Assembly (NCBI RefSeq): GCF_002514725.1
Contig: NZ_NTLB01000001.1
Location: 1 to 64,000, forward strand
Reading direction: 5' to 3'
DNA from: Mangrovitalea sediminis
GTDB taxonomy: Bacteria > Pseudomonadota > Gammaproteobacteria > Pseudomonadales > Oleiphilaceae
DNA: 64,000 nt
Part shown: positions 16,492-24,943 of the stretch, one piece after another
Layout of the letters: each line of letters opens with the position of its first letter
Numbering within the stretch: the first letter of the stretch is position 1
Notes under the pieces: model-generated
What the model saw: the letters and a program-made list of their open reading frames with translations, nothing else
What the model was told of the DNA's origin: nothing
Database searches by the model: none
Position numbers and translations under genes: made by a program

Positions 16492-17283
16492 CTATTTCAA
16501 CCAGTGATCGTAAACCTTCTGGAATGCGCCACTGGCCTTTTCCTGATGCAACCACTGGTCGACATAGGCTTTCCAGACATTGTCGCCGAGCGGCAACAGA
16601 TAGCCTTTTTCCGAGTAGGTAAAGGGGTGATCCGGATGCACGGCACACAGCTTCGGATGCAGTTTCGACTGCAGGCGCGTCTCCACTCCGTCCGTGATCA
16701 TCAGGTCGGCCTTGCCGGCCAGGAGCTCATCAAAGATCTTGGTGTTGTCCTTGAACATCAGAATCTTGGCCTTCTTCAGATGCTCTCGGTCAAAGTGCTC
16801 ATTGGTGCCGCCGGGATTGACGATAACCGTGACATCCGGCCGGTCGATCTGCGCCAGCGTCTGGTACTTGTGCTTGTTCTTGCACAGCGTAATCGGCGTC
16901 TTGCCGTCCACCACGTAGGGGATGCTGAAGTAGGCCTTCTGCTGACGCTTCAGGTTCACCGAGATACCGCCCATGGCGATATCACATTTGCCCGCGGTGA
17001 AGTCCTTCATCAGGTCGGGCCAGGAGGTGCGTACGAAATCCACCTTGACACCCAGCGACTTGGCCAGGGAATTGGCCATGTCGATATCGATGCCTTCATA
17101 GTGGTCTTTGGCGCTGTCGAAATAGGTGAAGGGGCGATAGTCGCCAGTGGTGCAGACACGCAGTTGGCCTTTAGCCAACACCGAGTCGAGTGTCGATTCG
17201 GCCTGAGCAGCCAATGCCGAGGCGGCCAGCAAAAGGCCTGTCAGTGTCACAAGCCAGCCACGAGCCAAAAGCGGTCCTTTCAT
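16492..17283 (-). CDS. pheC: Periplasmic cyclohexadienyl dehydratase-like protein
   Basis: A 263-residue secreted protein of the SBP_bac_3 fold. The start at 17283 follows GGAGGG by a normal spacing and gives a Sec signal cleaved near AQA (about residue 28). The sequence is close, from memory, to Pseudomonas aeruginosa PheC, which converts prephenate to phenylpyruvate and arogenate to phenylalanine in the periplasm: LRVCTTGDYRPFTY, YEGIDIDMA, DIAMGGISV, DGKTPIT and NPGGTNEHF (156-164) all match. Glu162 in NPGGTNE corresponds to the glutamate proposed as general acid in that enzyme. No ABC permease is adjacent, which favours an enzyme over a transport receptor. It is a single gene, convergent with nothing nearby. 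Confidence 0.75.
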   Translation of the reverse strand: MKGPLLARGWLVTLTGLLLAASALAAQAESTLDSVLAKGQLRVCTTGDYRPFTYFDSAKDHYEGIDIDMANSLAKSLGVKVDFVRTSWPDLMKDFTAGKCDIAMGGISVNLKRQQKAYFSIPYVVDGKTPITLCKNKHKYQTLAQIDRPDVTVIVNPGGTNEHFDREHLKKAKILMFKDNTKIFDELLAGKADLMITDGVETRLQSKLHPKLCAVHPDHPFTYSEKGYLLPLGDNVWKAYVDQWLHQEKASGAFQKVYDHWLK

Positions 17284-17441
17284 GGTCGATCCCTCCGCGA
17301 GATTTTTGTTGTTGTTCAGCGCGTACGGAACGGCGTCGTGCACACGCCTGATCCGCAGTATGCTCGCCACTGGAGAGGTTGTCGACGGGGAATATCGCCG
17401 TGGGGAACGGCGTTGTCAGAAGCTGGACTGACGCCGGGCGG

Positions 17442-18050
17442 TCAGGCCAGCTTGAGCATCAGCATGACCTGTTCGGTGAGGTCATCCAAGGTCATCCGGC
17501 CATCCGGCCGGTACCAGGTCGAGGTCCAGCTCAGGGCTCCGGTCAGCAAGCGGCGAGCCACCGACGGCTGGGTTTCCAGTTTGCCTGCCGCCTTGACGCC
17601 TTCGAGGGCCGACAGCCAGAGCCCTTCATAGTGATCCCGCATAACGAGGATCTCGGCGCGGTTATCCGGCGACAGACTGCGCCACTCATAAACCAACACC
17701 GCCATCGCCTCACCGGTTTCACCGTTGACGGACTCCAGCTCGCAGCGCACCAGGGCACGCAATTGGGCCACCGGATCGCGCTCGATATCCACGGCCGCCT
17801 GCATGCGCGCCGTGATCAACTGAATGGTTTCCTGCATCACCGCCTTGAGGATGTCTTCCTTGGTGCGGAAATGGTGGAAGATGCTGCCGGATTGAATCCC
17901 GACCGCCGCCGCCAGGTCGCGGACCGTGGTGCGCTCATAGCCCTTTTCCCGGAACAGCCGGGCCGCCTTGAGCAGGAGCCGCCCACGGGGACTCTCGGGA
18001 TCGGAGACATGTCCGCTGGATACCAGGTTCTGCAACGCAACGTTTTCCAT
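17442..18050 (-). CDS. atuR: TetR-family repressor of the acyclic terpene cluster
   Basis: A 202-residue TetR regulator. The N-terminal helix-turn-helix spans about residues 22-68 (LFREKGYERTTVRDLAAAVGIQSGSIFHHFRTKEDIL); the remaining helices form the ligand-binding and dimerisation domain. The ATG has AGAGGT at a good distance. It is divergent from atuA, the arrangement of atuR in P. aeruginosa, where AtuR represses the cluster until terpene-derived acyl-CoA is present. A palindrome in the shared 294-bp gap (18235-18252) is the likely operator. The ligand is inferred by analogy. Confidence 0.85.
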   Translation of the reverse strand: MENVALQNLVSSGHVSDPESPRGRLLLKAARLFREKGYERTTVRDLAAAVGIQSGSIFHHFRTKEDILKAVMQETIQLITARMQAAVDIERDPVAQLRALVRCELESVNGETGEAMAVLVYEWRSLSPDNRAEILVMRDHYEGLWLSALEGVKAAGKLETQPSVARRLLTGALSWTSTWYRPDGRMTLDDLTEQVMLMLKLA

Positions 18051-18127
18051 CCGCTACCTCTATACACCGGATCAGGATTCTATCGACCGGACCATGACAT
18101 CCTGCCTCATCAGCCTCATGTCGAGTG

Positions 18128-18137
18128 AAGCATGCTT
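18128..18137. promoter_or_regulatory. AAGCATGCTT palindrome, possible second AtuR site
   Basis: A perfect 10-bp palindrome lying 78 bp upstream of the atuR start. It shares the AAGC/GCTT half-sites of the larger palindrome at 18235-18252. Two operator sites in this gap would agree with reports of paired inverted repeats for P. aeruginosa AtuR. Short palindromes also occur by chance. Confidence 0.35.
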
Positions 18138-18234
18138 TATGACAGGAGGGCCCGCTGCTGTCCATCGCGTAACACTGGCCCCAAAAGCCAAGGCCACCCA
18201 GGGCGCAGTATACCGTGATCTTCTCCCTTTACAA

Positions 18235-18273
18235 ACCAAGCGCTTGCTTGGTAGTGTCATTCCAGTGTTTAAT
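18235..18273 (+). promoter_or_regulatory. atuA promoter with AtuR operator
   Basis: The near-palindrome ACCAAGCGCTTGCTTGGT (18235-18252; 7-bp perfect arms ACCAAGC/GCTTGGT around 4 bp) has the size and symmetry of TetR-family operators. It overlaps a plausible -35 TTGCTT (18244-18249), with TTTAAT (18268-18273) as -10 after 18 bp, so a bound repressor would block polymerase at the atuA promoter. The atuA start is 72 bp further on. Confidence 0.7.
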
Positions 18274-18344
18274 CGAACAATGACAGGTGGCGTTTTTACC
18301 GAGAAACCACCCAAGACAACCCCGAAAAAACAGGAATCCGGGTC

Positions 18345-20144
18345 ATGACAGCAACAAGGGATCGGGTGCGCATCGGCTGCGCATCAGCCTTCTGGGGCGA
18401 TACGGAAACGGCGGCACGACAATTGGTCGAGCGCGGCAACATTGATTATCTGGTTTTCGATTACCTGGCCGAAATCACGTTGTCGATCATGGCCGGCCAG
18501 AAGATGAAGGACCCGTCGGCGGGCTATGCCACCGACTTCGTGAAGACAGTCATGACGCCCTTGCTTGGCGACATCAAAGCCCGGGGCATCAAGGTCATCA
18601 GCAACGCCGGTGGCGTTAACCCGGTGGCCTGCCGTGATGCCCTGCAGGCCGCAGCCGAGGCCGCCGGTGTGGATTTGCGCATCGCGCTGGTGCTGGGCGA
18701 CGACGTCCTGATGAAGAAAGGCCAGTACGCCAAACAGGGCGTTACCGAAATGAGCACCGGCGCGCCCCTGCCCGGCATGATGGTCAGCCTCAACGCCTAC
18801 CTCGGCGCCCCCGGCATCGTGCAGGCGCTGGCGTCCGGGGCCGATATCGTCATCACCGGCAGGGTCGTGGACAGCGCTGTCGTGCTGGCACCGCTGGTCC
18901 ATGAATTCGGCTGGTCCTGGAACGACTATGACAAGCTTGCCCAGGGCAGCCTGGCCGGCCACATCATCGAATGCGGCGCCCAGTGCACGGGCGGCAACTT
19001 CACCGATTGGGAAGAGGTCAGCGACGGCTATGCGGACATGGGCTTTCCCATCGTCGAGGTCAGCGCCGACGGTAGCTTCGTCGTGACCAAACCGGAAGGC
19101 ACTGGCGGCGCGGTGACCTTCGGCACCGTGGCCGAACAGATGGTCTACGAGATCAGCGACCCGCGCGCCTACCTGCTGCCTGACGTCAGCTGCGATTTCA
19201 CCCAGGTAGCGCTGGAGGAGTTGGGCAGCGACCGGGTTCGCGTCACCGGCGCCCGTGGTCAGGCGCCGACCGACAGCTACAAGGTCTCCGGCACCTGGCC
19301 CGACGGCCAGAAATGTACCGTCACCTTCCTGCTGGCCGGCATCGACGCCCGTCGTAAGGCACAGGTCGTGGCGGAAGCCATTCTGGAGAAGACCCGCCGC
19401 CTCTTCACGGATCGCGGTCTCGGCGACTACAGCGAAACCAGCATCGAACTGCTCGGCACCGAGACCACTTACGGTCCTCATGGGCGCCACGGCGACACCC
19501 GCGAGGTCGTCGTCAAGATCAGCGTTGCCCACCCCAGGAAAGAGGCACTGGTACTGTTCTCCCGCGAGATCGCCCAGGCGGCGACCGGCATGGCGCCGGG
19601 CCTCACCGGCATCGTCGGCGGTCGCCCCACCGTCTGGCCCAAGATTCGCCTGTTCTCCTGCCTGATTCCGAAAGCTTCGGTCAGCGTCAGCGTCGATCTG
19701 GACGGTCATCGCGAGGATGTCGCCTTCGACACCCGGGGCGGTTTTGATGTCGACCACCTACCCGACGCCCGACAGGGTCCGGCAACGATCGACGCCACCG
19801 ATACAACTGTACCCCTGATCCGGCTGGCCTGGGCCCGTAGCGGCGACAAAGGCGATCACAGCAACATCGGCGTCATTGCCCGCCAGCCGGAATATCTGCC
19901 GTATATCCGTAACGCGCTCAACGAGGCCGCCGTGGCCGACTGGATGCGCCATACGCTCCATCCCGACAATGGCCGCGTCGAAGCCTGGGACCTGCCCGGC
20001 ATCCACGCCATCAATTTCCTGCTTTACCACAGCCTGGGCGGCGGCGGTGTTGCCAGCCTGCGGATCGACCCGCAGGGCAAGGCGTTCGCACAACAGTTGC
20101 TCGAGTTCCCCATTCCCGTGCCGTCGACGCTGTTCGGCCAGTGA
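18345..20144 (+). CDS. atuA: AtuA-family acyclic terpene utilisation protein
   Basis: A 599-residue protein of the AtuA/DUF1446 family. Residues 8-60 carry the family start ([30 protein letters not shown]), residues about 85-110 the conserved SNAGGVNP, and the C-terminal 120 residues ([20 protein letters not shown]) form the small domain often found fused at the end. AtuA is required for growth on citronellol and geraniol in Pseudomonas, but its exact reaction is unsettled. It is the first gene of the cluster, 26 bp before atuB, preceded by AGGA and the AtuR-type operator. Confidence 0.93.
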   Translation: MTATRDRVRIGCASAFWGDTETAARQLVERGNIDYLVFDYLAEITLSIMAGQKMKDPSAGYATDFVKTVMTPLLGDIKARGIKVISNAGGVNPVACRDALQAAAEAAGVDLRIALVLGDDVLMKKGQYAKQGVTEMSTGAPLPGMMVSLNAYLGAPGIVQALASGADIVITGRVVDSAVVLAPLVHEFGWSWNDYDKLAQGSLAGHIIECGAQCTGGNFTDWEEVSDGYADMGFPIVEVSADGSFVVTKPEGTGGAVTFGTVAEQMVYEISDPRAYLLPDVSCDFTQVALEELGSDRVRVTGARGQAPTDSYKVSGTWPDGQKCTVTFLLAGIDARRKAQVVAEAILEKTRRLFTDRGLGDYSETSIELLGTETTYGPHGRHGDTREVVVKISVAHPRKEALVLFSREIAQAATGMAPGLTGIVGGRPTVWPKIRLFSCLIPKASVSVSVDLDGHREDVAFDTRGGFDVDHLPDARQGPATIDATDTTVPLIRLAWARSGDKGDHSNIGVIARQPEYLPYIRNALNEAAVADWMRHTLHPDNGRVEAWDLPGIHAINFLLYHSLGGGGVASLRIDPQGKAFAQQLLEFPIPVPSTLFGQ

Positions 20145-20170
20145 TGATCGACCGTTTTTGAGGATCGACT

Positions 20171-21046
20171 ATGTCTTACCGTTCTATTTATAGAGACGAC
20201 CTTTTCCAGGGCAAGACCATCATCGTCACCGGCGGCGGCTCCGGCATCGGTCGCTGTACCGCCCACGAACTGGCGGCACTCGGCGCCCATGTCGCCATCG
20301 TCGGGCGCAACGCGGAGAAGCTCGACCGTGTCGCGGCTGAAATCCAGGAAGACGGCGGAAAGGCCAGCCCCTTCGTCTGTGACATCCGCGAAGAAGATGG
20401 GGTGAAGCAGACCGTCGCCGCCATCCTGGAAAGCTGCGGTCCCGTGCAGGGGTTGCTCAACAATGCCGGCGGCCAGTTCCCGGCACCGCTCAGCGCCATC
20501 AACCAGAAAGGCTGGGAAACCGTGGTGCGCACCAACCTCACCGGCGGCTTCCTGATGTCCCGCGAGGTCTACACCCAGTGCATGAGCAAGCGCGGCGGCA
20601 GCATCGTCAATATCGTCGCCGATATGTGGGGCGGCATGCCGGGCATGGGCCACTCGGGCGCGGCGCGCGCGGGCATGGTCAACTTCACCCAGACCGCTGC
20701 CGTGGAATGGGCCGCCAGCGGCGTTCGCGTCAACGCGGTCGCACCGGGCTGGATCGCCTCCAGCGGCATGGATCACTACCCGCCGCACATGAAGGTCATG
20801 ATCCGCAGCCTGCGCGACGGCGTGCCACTCAAGCGCCTGGGCACCGAGGCCGAGGTCAGCAGCGCCGTCTGTTTCCTGCTTAGCGAAGGCGCGGCTTTCG
20901 TCAGCGGCGCCACGTTGCGCATCGACGGGGCGGCGTCTCAGGGCGGTCGTGTCTGGCCCTTGCCCAAGGCGCGTAACAACGACGCCTATCAGGGCTTTCA
21001 CCGAGCAGTGACGCCCCAGGTCCTTGTGGATCTGGACAAAGACTAA
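20171..21046 (+). CDS. atuB: Short-chain dehydrogenase/reductase AtuB
   Basis: A 291-residue NAD(P)-dependent oxidoreductase with Rossmann motif VTGGGSGIGR (about residues 20-29) and NNAGG near 97. In place of the classic Tyr-x-x-x-Lys pair it has HSGAARAG (about 164-171), as in peroxisomal trans-2-enoyl-CoA reductase-like enzymes, so a catalytic route differing from classical SDRs is likely. In the atu cluster it may oxidise citronellol/citronellal or act on an acyl-CoA; its step is not settled. GAGGATCGACT precedes the ATG. It lies 27 bp after atuA and 27 bp before atuC. Confidence 0.88.
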   Translation: MSYRSIYRDDLFQGKTIIVTGGGSGIGRCTAHELAALGAHVAIVGRNAEKLDRVAAEIQEDGGKASPFVCDIREEDGVKQTVAAILESCGPVQGLLNNAGGQFPAPLSAINQKGWETVVRTNLTGGFLMSREVYTQCMSKRGGSIVNIVADMWGGMPGMGHSGAARAGMVNFTQTAAVEWAASGVRVNAVAPGWIASSGMDHYPPHMKVMIRSLRDGVPLKRLGTEAEVSSAVCFLLSEGAAFVSGATLRIDGAASQGGRVWPLPKARNNDAYQGFHRAVTPQVLVDLDKD

Positions 21047-21073
21047 AGACGGTTCCCAGAGCGAATCATTGCC

Positions 21074-22690
21074 ATGCAAATACTCGAATCGACCCTGGCC
21101 GCCGGCTCCGACGAATTCCGCACCAACGCCGAGGCAATGCAGGTCCACATCGATGCCTTCCGGGCCGTGGAAACCAAGGTGCAGGAGAAAGCCGAAGAGG
21201 CCCGGGAGAAGTTTCACAAGCGGGATAAACTGCTGCCTCGCGAACGCATCGATCTGCTTCGCGACCGCGGGTCCGAGTTCCTGGAACTCTGTTCCCTGGC
21301 CGGCTACAAGATGCATGACGACAAGGACGGCAGCATGGCCGGCGGCGGTATCATCGCCGGTATCGGACGCATTTCCGGCATCCGCTGCCTGATCGTTGCC
21401 AGCAACAGCGCCATCAAGGGCGGCACTATCTCGCCCGCGGGTCTGGACAAGACCCTGCGCCTGCAGCAGATCGCCCTGGAGAACAAACTGCCGGTGGTCT
21501 CCCTGTCCGAGAGCGGCGGCGCCAACCTCAACTACGCCACGGATATCTTCGTGCAGGGCGCCCGCGGCTTTGCCAATCAGGCACGGCTCTCTGCCGCCGG
21601 CATTCCCCAGGTGACGGTGGTCCACGGCAACGCCACGGCAGGCGGTGCCTACCAGCCGGGTCTGTCGGATTATGTGATCGTCGTCCGCAACCGGGCCAAG
21701 CTGTTCCTGGCCGGTCCGCCCCTGCTCAAGGCCGCGACCGGCGAGGTCGCCACCGATGAAGAGTTGGGCGGCGCCGAGATGCACGCCCAAGTGGCCGGCA
21801 CGGCTGAATATCTGGCGCAGAACGATGCCGACGGCATCCGCATGGCGCGGGAAATCCTCACGGCCCTGCCCTGGAACGAGTCGCTGCCGGTAGCGCCGGA
21901 ACGCCACTGGGAAGAACCCCGCTATCCGGTCGAGGAACTGCTGGGCGTCGTGCCTGCCGATGCCAAGAAACCCTATGACGTGCGGGAGATTCTTGCCCGC
22001 ATCGCCGACGGCTCCCGCTTCCTCGACTTCAAGCCGGAGTATGACAACCAGACCGTCTGTGGCTTTATCAAGCTGTACGGATACAGTGTCGGCATCATCG
22101 GCAACAACGGCCCGATCACCCCGGCCGGTGCCACCAAGGCCAGCCAGTTCATCCAGTTGTGCGAACAGTCCGGCACGCCGCTGCTGTTCCTGCACAACAC
22201 CACCGGCTTTATGGTGGGCACCCATTCCGAACAGAACGGCATCATCAAACACGGCTCCAAGATGCTGCAGGCCGTGGCCAACTGCCGCGTGCCGAAAATC
22301 TCCATCGTCGTTGGCGGCTCCTACGGTGCGGGTAACTACGCCATGTGCGGACGCGGTCTCGATCCCCGCTTCATCTTCGCCTGGCCCAACAGCCGCACGG
22401 CTGTGATGGGCGCCGCCCAGGCCGGCAAGGTGATGCGCATCGTCGCCGAAGAGAAACAACGCAAAAACGGCATCGAGCCCGACCCCAAGACCCTGGATTT
22501 TCTCGAACAGGCCACCGCCAAGAAACTGGAAGACGGCTCCACCGCCCTCTTCGGCACGGCGCGCCTGTGGGACGACGGCCTGATCGATCCGCGCGACACC
22601 CGGCGGGTCGTCGGCATGGTGCTCGACATCTGTCATGAAGCGGAACGTCGGCCCCTGCGACCCAACACTTTCGGCGTGGCGCGTTTCTAG
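21074..22690 (+). CDS. atuC: Geranyl-CoA carboxylase beta subunit (carboxyltransferase)
   Basis: A 538-residue biotin-dependent carboxyltransferase. Both crotonase-like halves are present: the N-domain (GGGIIAGIGRISG; SESGGANLNYATDIFVQGARGF) binds acyl-CoA, the C-domain (NNGPITPAGATKASQFIQ; GGSYGAGNYAMCGRG) binds carboxybiotin. With AtuF it carboxylates the methyl branch of cis-geranyl-CoA to isohexenylglutaconyl-CoA. Methylcrotonyl-CoA carboxylase beta (LiuB) is the close paralogue; the cluster context with atuA, D and F decides for AtuC. The residue that sets pocket depth (Gly in geranyl-CoA versus Phe in methylcrotonyl-CoA enzymes) should be checked by alignment. Confidence 0.9.
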   Translation: MQILESTLAAGSDEFRTNAEAMQVHIDAFRAVETKVQEKAEEAREKFHKRDKLLPRERIDLLRDRGSEFLELCSLAGYKMHDDKDGSMAGGGIIAGIGRISGIRCLIVASNSAIKGGTISPAGLDKTLRLQQIALENKLPVVSLSESGGANLNYATDIFVQGARGFANQARLSAAGIPQVTVVHGNATAGGAYQPGLSDYVIVVRNRAKLFLAGPPLLKAATGEVATDEELGGAEMHAQVAGTAEYLAQNDADGIRMAREILTALPWNESLPVAPERHWEEPRYPVEELLGVVPADAKKPYDVREILARIADGSRFLDFKPEYDNQTVCGFIKLYGYSVGIIGNNGPITPAGATKASQFIQLCEQSGTPLLFLHNTTGFMVGTHSEQNGIIKHGSKMLQAVANCRVPKISIVVGGSYGAGNYAMCGRGLDPRFIFAWPNSRTAVMGAAQAGKVMRIVAEEKQRKNGIEPDPKTLDFLEQATAKKLEDGSTALFGTARLWDDGLIDPRDTRRVVGMVLDICHEAERRPLRPNTFGVARF

Positions 22691-22735
22691 CATTGACGCT
22701 ACCCCCCTTACGACACGAATGACGAGGAAAGGACC

Positions 22736-23896
22736 ATGCTTTTCACCCAGGAACACAACGAACTGCGACGCACCGTACGCAACTTTGTCGAGACCGAAAT
22801 CAATCCCCATGTCGAAGAATGGGAAAAGGCGGGGGAATACCCCATCCACGACCTGTTTCGCAAACTCGGCAAGCTGGGCCTGCTCGGCATTCACAAGCCG
22901 GAAGCCTATGGCGGTATGGGGCTGGATTACAGCTACAACCTGGTGGCCGCCGAAGAACTGGGCACCGCACTGTGCGGCGGTGTGCCCCTGTCCATCGGCG
23001 TTCAGACCGACATGTGCACACCCGCCATCGCCCGCTTCGGCTCAGACGAACTCAAACGGGAGTTCCTGGTGCCGGCCATCGCCGGGGAAATGGTCGGCTG
23101 CATCGGCGTTAGCGAGACCGGAGCCGGTTCCGACGTGGCGGGACTGAAAACCCACGCGCGCAAGGATGGCGACGACTACATCATCAACGGCAGCAAGATG
23201 TGGATCACCAACTCGCCCAAAGCCGATTTCATGTGCCTGCTGGCCAACACCTCCGACGACAAGCCGCACAAGAACAAGACACTGATCGTGGTGCCCATGA
23301 AAACCCCCGGAATTACCGTGGCGCCCCACCTCGACAAGCTGGGCATGCGCTCCTCGGAAACCGCGCAGGTGTTCTTCGACGACGTCCGCGTACCCCAGCG
23401 CAACCGCATCGGCGCCGAAGGCACCGGCTTCATGATGCAGATGATGCAGTTCCAGGAGGAACGCATGTGGGGCGCCGCCAACGTCATCAAGGCCCTGGAG
23501 AGTTGCGTCGAGCGCACCATCGAGTACTGCCGGGAGCGCAAGACCTTCGGCCAGGCGCTGATCGACAATCAGGTCATCCATTTCCGCATGGCCGAGCTGC
23601 AGACCGAAATTGAAGCCCTGCGCGCCCTCACCTATCAGGCCTGCGAACTGCATATCCAGGGCAAAGACGCCACCAAGCTCGCCTCCATGGCCAAGCTGAA
23701 AGCCGGGCGCCTGGGCCGCGAAGTGACCGACAGCTGTCTGCAGTACTGGGGTGGCATGGGCTTTATGTGGGACAACCCGCTGTCGCGCGCCTACCGCGAT
23801 GTCCGACTGGTCTCCATCGGCGGCGGCGCCGACGAAATCATGCAGGGCATCATCTGCAAACTGATGGGCATTCTGCCAGGCAAACGCAAGGACTGA
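22736..23896 (+). CDS. atuD: Acyl-CoA dehydrogenase, citronellyl-CoA type
   Basis: A 386-residue flavoprotein of the acyl-CoA dehydrogenase superfamily. The N-terminal helical domain, the middle beta domain with the flavin-contacting CIGVSETGAGSDVAG (about 122-136) and WITNSPKADF (about 155-164), and the C-terminal helical domain (YCRERKTFGQALIDNQVI; QYWGGMGFMWD) are all complete. By cluster position it dehydrogenates citronellyl-CoA to geranyl-CoA. GAGGAAAGG stands before the ATG. It lies 45 bp after atuC and only 4 bp before atuE. Confidence 0.9.
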   Translation: MLFTQEHNELRRTVRNFVETEINPHVEEWEKAGEYPIHDLFRKLGKLGLLGIHKPEAYGGMGLDYSYNLVAAEELGTALCGGVPLSIGVQTDMCTPAIARFGSDELKREFLVPAIAGEMVGCIGVSETGAGSDVAGLKTHARKDGDDYIINGSKMWITNSPKADFMCLLANTSDDKPHKNKTLIVVPMKTPGITVAPHLDKLGMRSSETAQVFFDDVRVPQRNRIGAEGTGFMMQMMQFQEERMWGAANVIKALESCVERTIEYCRERKTFGQALIDNQVIHFRMAELQTEIEALRALTYQACELHIQGKDATKLASMAKLKAGRLGREVTDSCLQYWGGMGFMWDNPLSRAYRDVRLVSIGGGADEIMQGIICKLMGILPGKRKD

Positions 23897-23900
23897 GACG

Positions 23901-24701
23901 ATGACGGATTACACCACTTTGCTCGTCGCCACCGACGGGCCCGTACTGACCATCACACTGAACCGGCCGGACGCCCGCAATGCCATGAGCCTGGCCATGG
24001 TCGAGGAGCTGCAGTCGGTCTTCGACGATGCCGCGGCCAACGACGCCGTCCGTATGATCGTCCTTCGCGGCAGCCAGGGTACGTTTTGCGCCGGTGGCGA
24101 TATCAAGGACATGGCCGGCGCGCGCAGTCAGCCGCCCGGGGAACATGGCGATCCCTTCTTTGCCCTCAATCGGGCCTTCGGACGCCTGATCCAACAGGTT
24201 GAGCGCTGCCCCAAGGTCGTGGTGGCGGCGTTGGAAGGGGCCGTGCTCGGCGGCGGCTTTGGCCTCGCCTGTGTGTCGGATATCGCCATTGCCCGCGACA
24301 ACTGCCTGTTCGGCCTGCCGGAAACCAGCCTTGGCGTGATTCCCGCGCAGATTGCCCCATTTGTCGTCCAGCGTATCGGCCTCACCCAGGCCCGGCGCAT
24401 CGCCCTGATGGGATTGCGCTTCGATGGTGAGGAAGCTTTCCGGCTCGGCGTGGTACATGAAGTCGTGCACAACGAGGAAGCCCTGAATCAGGCATTGCAG
24501 GCGGTGCTGACACAAATCCAACGCTGCGCCCCCAACGCCAACAGCGCCACCAAGGACCTGCTGCTGCGCGTCGGCCACGAGCCCATGGACGCCCTGTTGG
24601 ACGATGCCGCCCGGGCGTTCGCTGAGGCCGTGCGGGGTCCGGAAGGGACGGAAGGCACCATGGCGTTCGTACAGAAGCGCAAGCCCAAGTGGGCGGAATG
24701 A
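23901..24701 (+). CDS. atuE: Isohexenylglutaconyl-CoA hydratase (crotonase family)
   Basis: A 266-residue enoyl-CoA hydratase. Oxyanion-hole motifs are GTFCAGGDIKDM (about 58-69) and GAVLGGGFGLACVSDIA (about 112-128); the N-terminal LNRPDARNAMS is the usual family start. In the Atu pathway it hydrates isohexenylglutaconyl-CoA to 3-hydroxy-3-isohexenylglutaryl-CoA. The start lies 4 bp after the atuD stop. The gene is followed by a REPIN-like repeat before atuF, the only large gap in an otherwise compact cluster. Confidence 0.88.
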   Translation: MTDYTTLLVATDGPVLTITLNRPDARNAMSLAMVEELQSVFDDAAANDAVRMIVLRGSQGTFCAGGDIKDMAGARSQPPGEHGDPFFALNRAFGRLIQQVERCPKVVVAALEGAVLGGGFGLACVSDIAIARDNCLFGLPETSLGVIPAQIAPFVVQRIGLTQARRIALMGLRFDGEEAFRLGVVHEVVHNEEALNQALQAVLTQIQRCAPNANSATKDLLLRVGHEPMDALLDDAARAFAEAVRGPEGTEGTMAFVQKRKPKWAE

Positions 24702-24711
24702 CGTCGAATCG

Positions 24712-24874
24712 GTAGGGCGCAATAACCGAAGGGCATTGCACCGCACGGGAATACCGCCCGAGAACGGGAGCGGCCCCTAGACGACGAAGTGATGGCGATG
24801 TGGCGTCAGCGCCCCTGGGATTGAACGTTGACTGCCGCCGTTTGGCGCAATGCCCTTCGGTTATTGCGCCCTAC
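24712..24874. repeat. REPIN-like inverted repeat, copy 1
   Basis: The element begins GTAGGGCGCAATAACCG and ends with the inverse complement at 24844-24874; the near-identical terminal arms are about 30 bp. Each arm can also fold on itself (GGCGCAAT against ATTGCGCC or ATTGCACC), so the unit is two inverted REP-like hairpins around about 100 bp of unrelated sequence. It begins 10 bp after the atuE stop and ends 69 bp before atuF. A second copy lies at 35573-35730. Such doublets are mobilised by RAYT (TnpA-REP) transposases; none is encoded here. Confidence 0.85.
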
Positions 24875-24943
24875 CAGCGGATGATCGGGAAGGCGACGGG
24901 AGATCCAACCGCCCCACGAACACGAAAAGAGCGAGACACAAAC

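Noticed and set aside
18384-19757. A 457-codon minus-strand frame opposite atuA
   Set aside because: Antisense to a well-supported gene, no family motif, composition typical of GC-rich shadow frames.
20024-22894. A 956-codon open frame on the minus strand opposite atuB, atuC and the start of atuD
   Set aside because: It lies antisense to three genes with clear families, and its composition (many His, Gly, Asp from complementary GC-rich codons) is that of a shadow frame.
24800-24943. Upstream extension of AtuF by 48 residues
   Set aside because: The extension is translated REPIN sequence; the family N-terminus MFSKILIANRGE begins at 24944.
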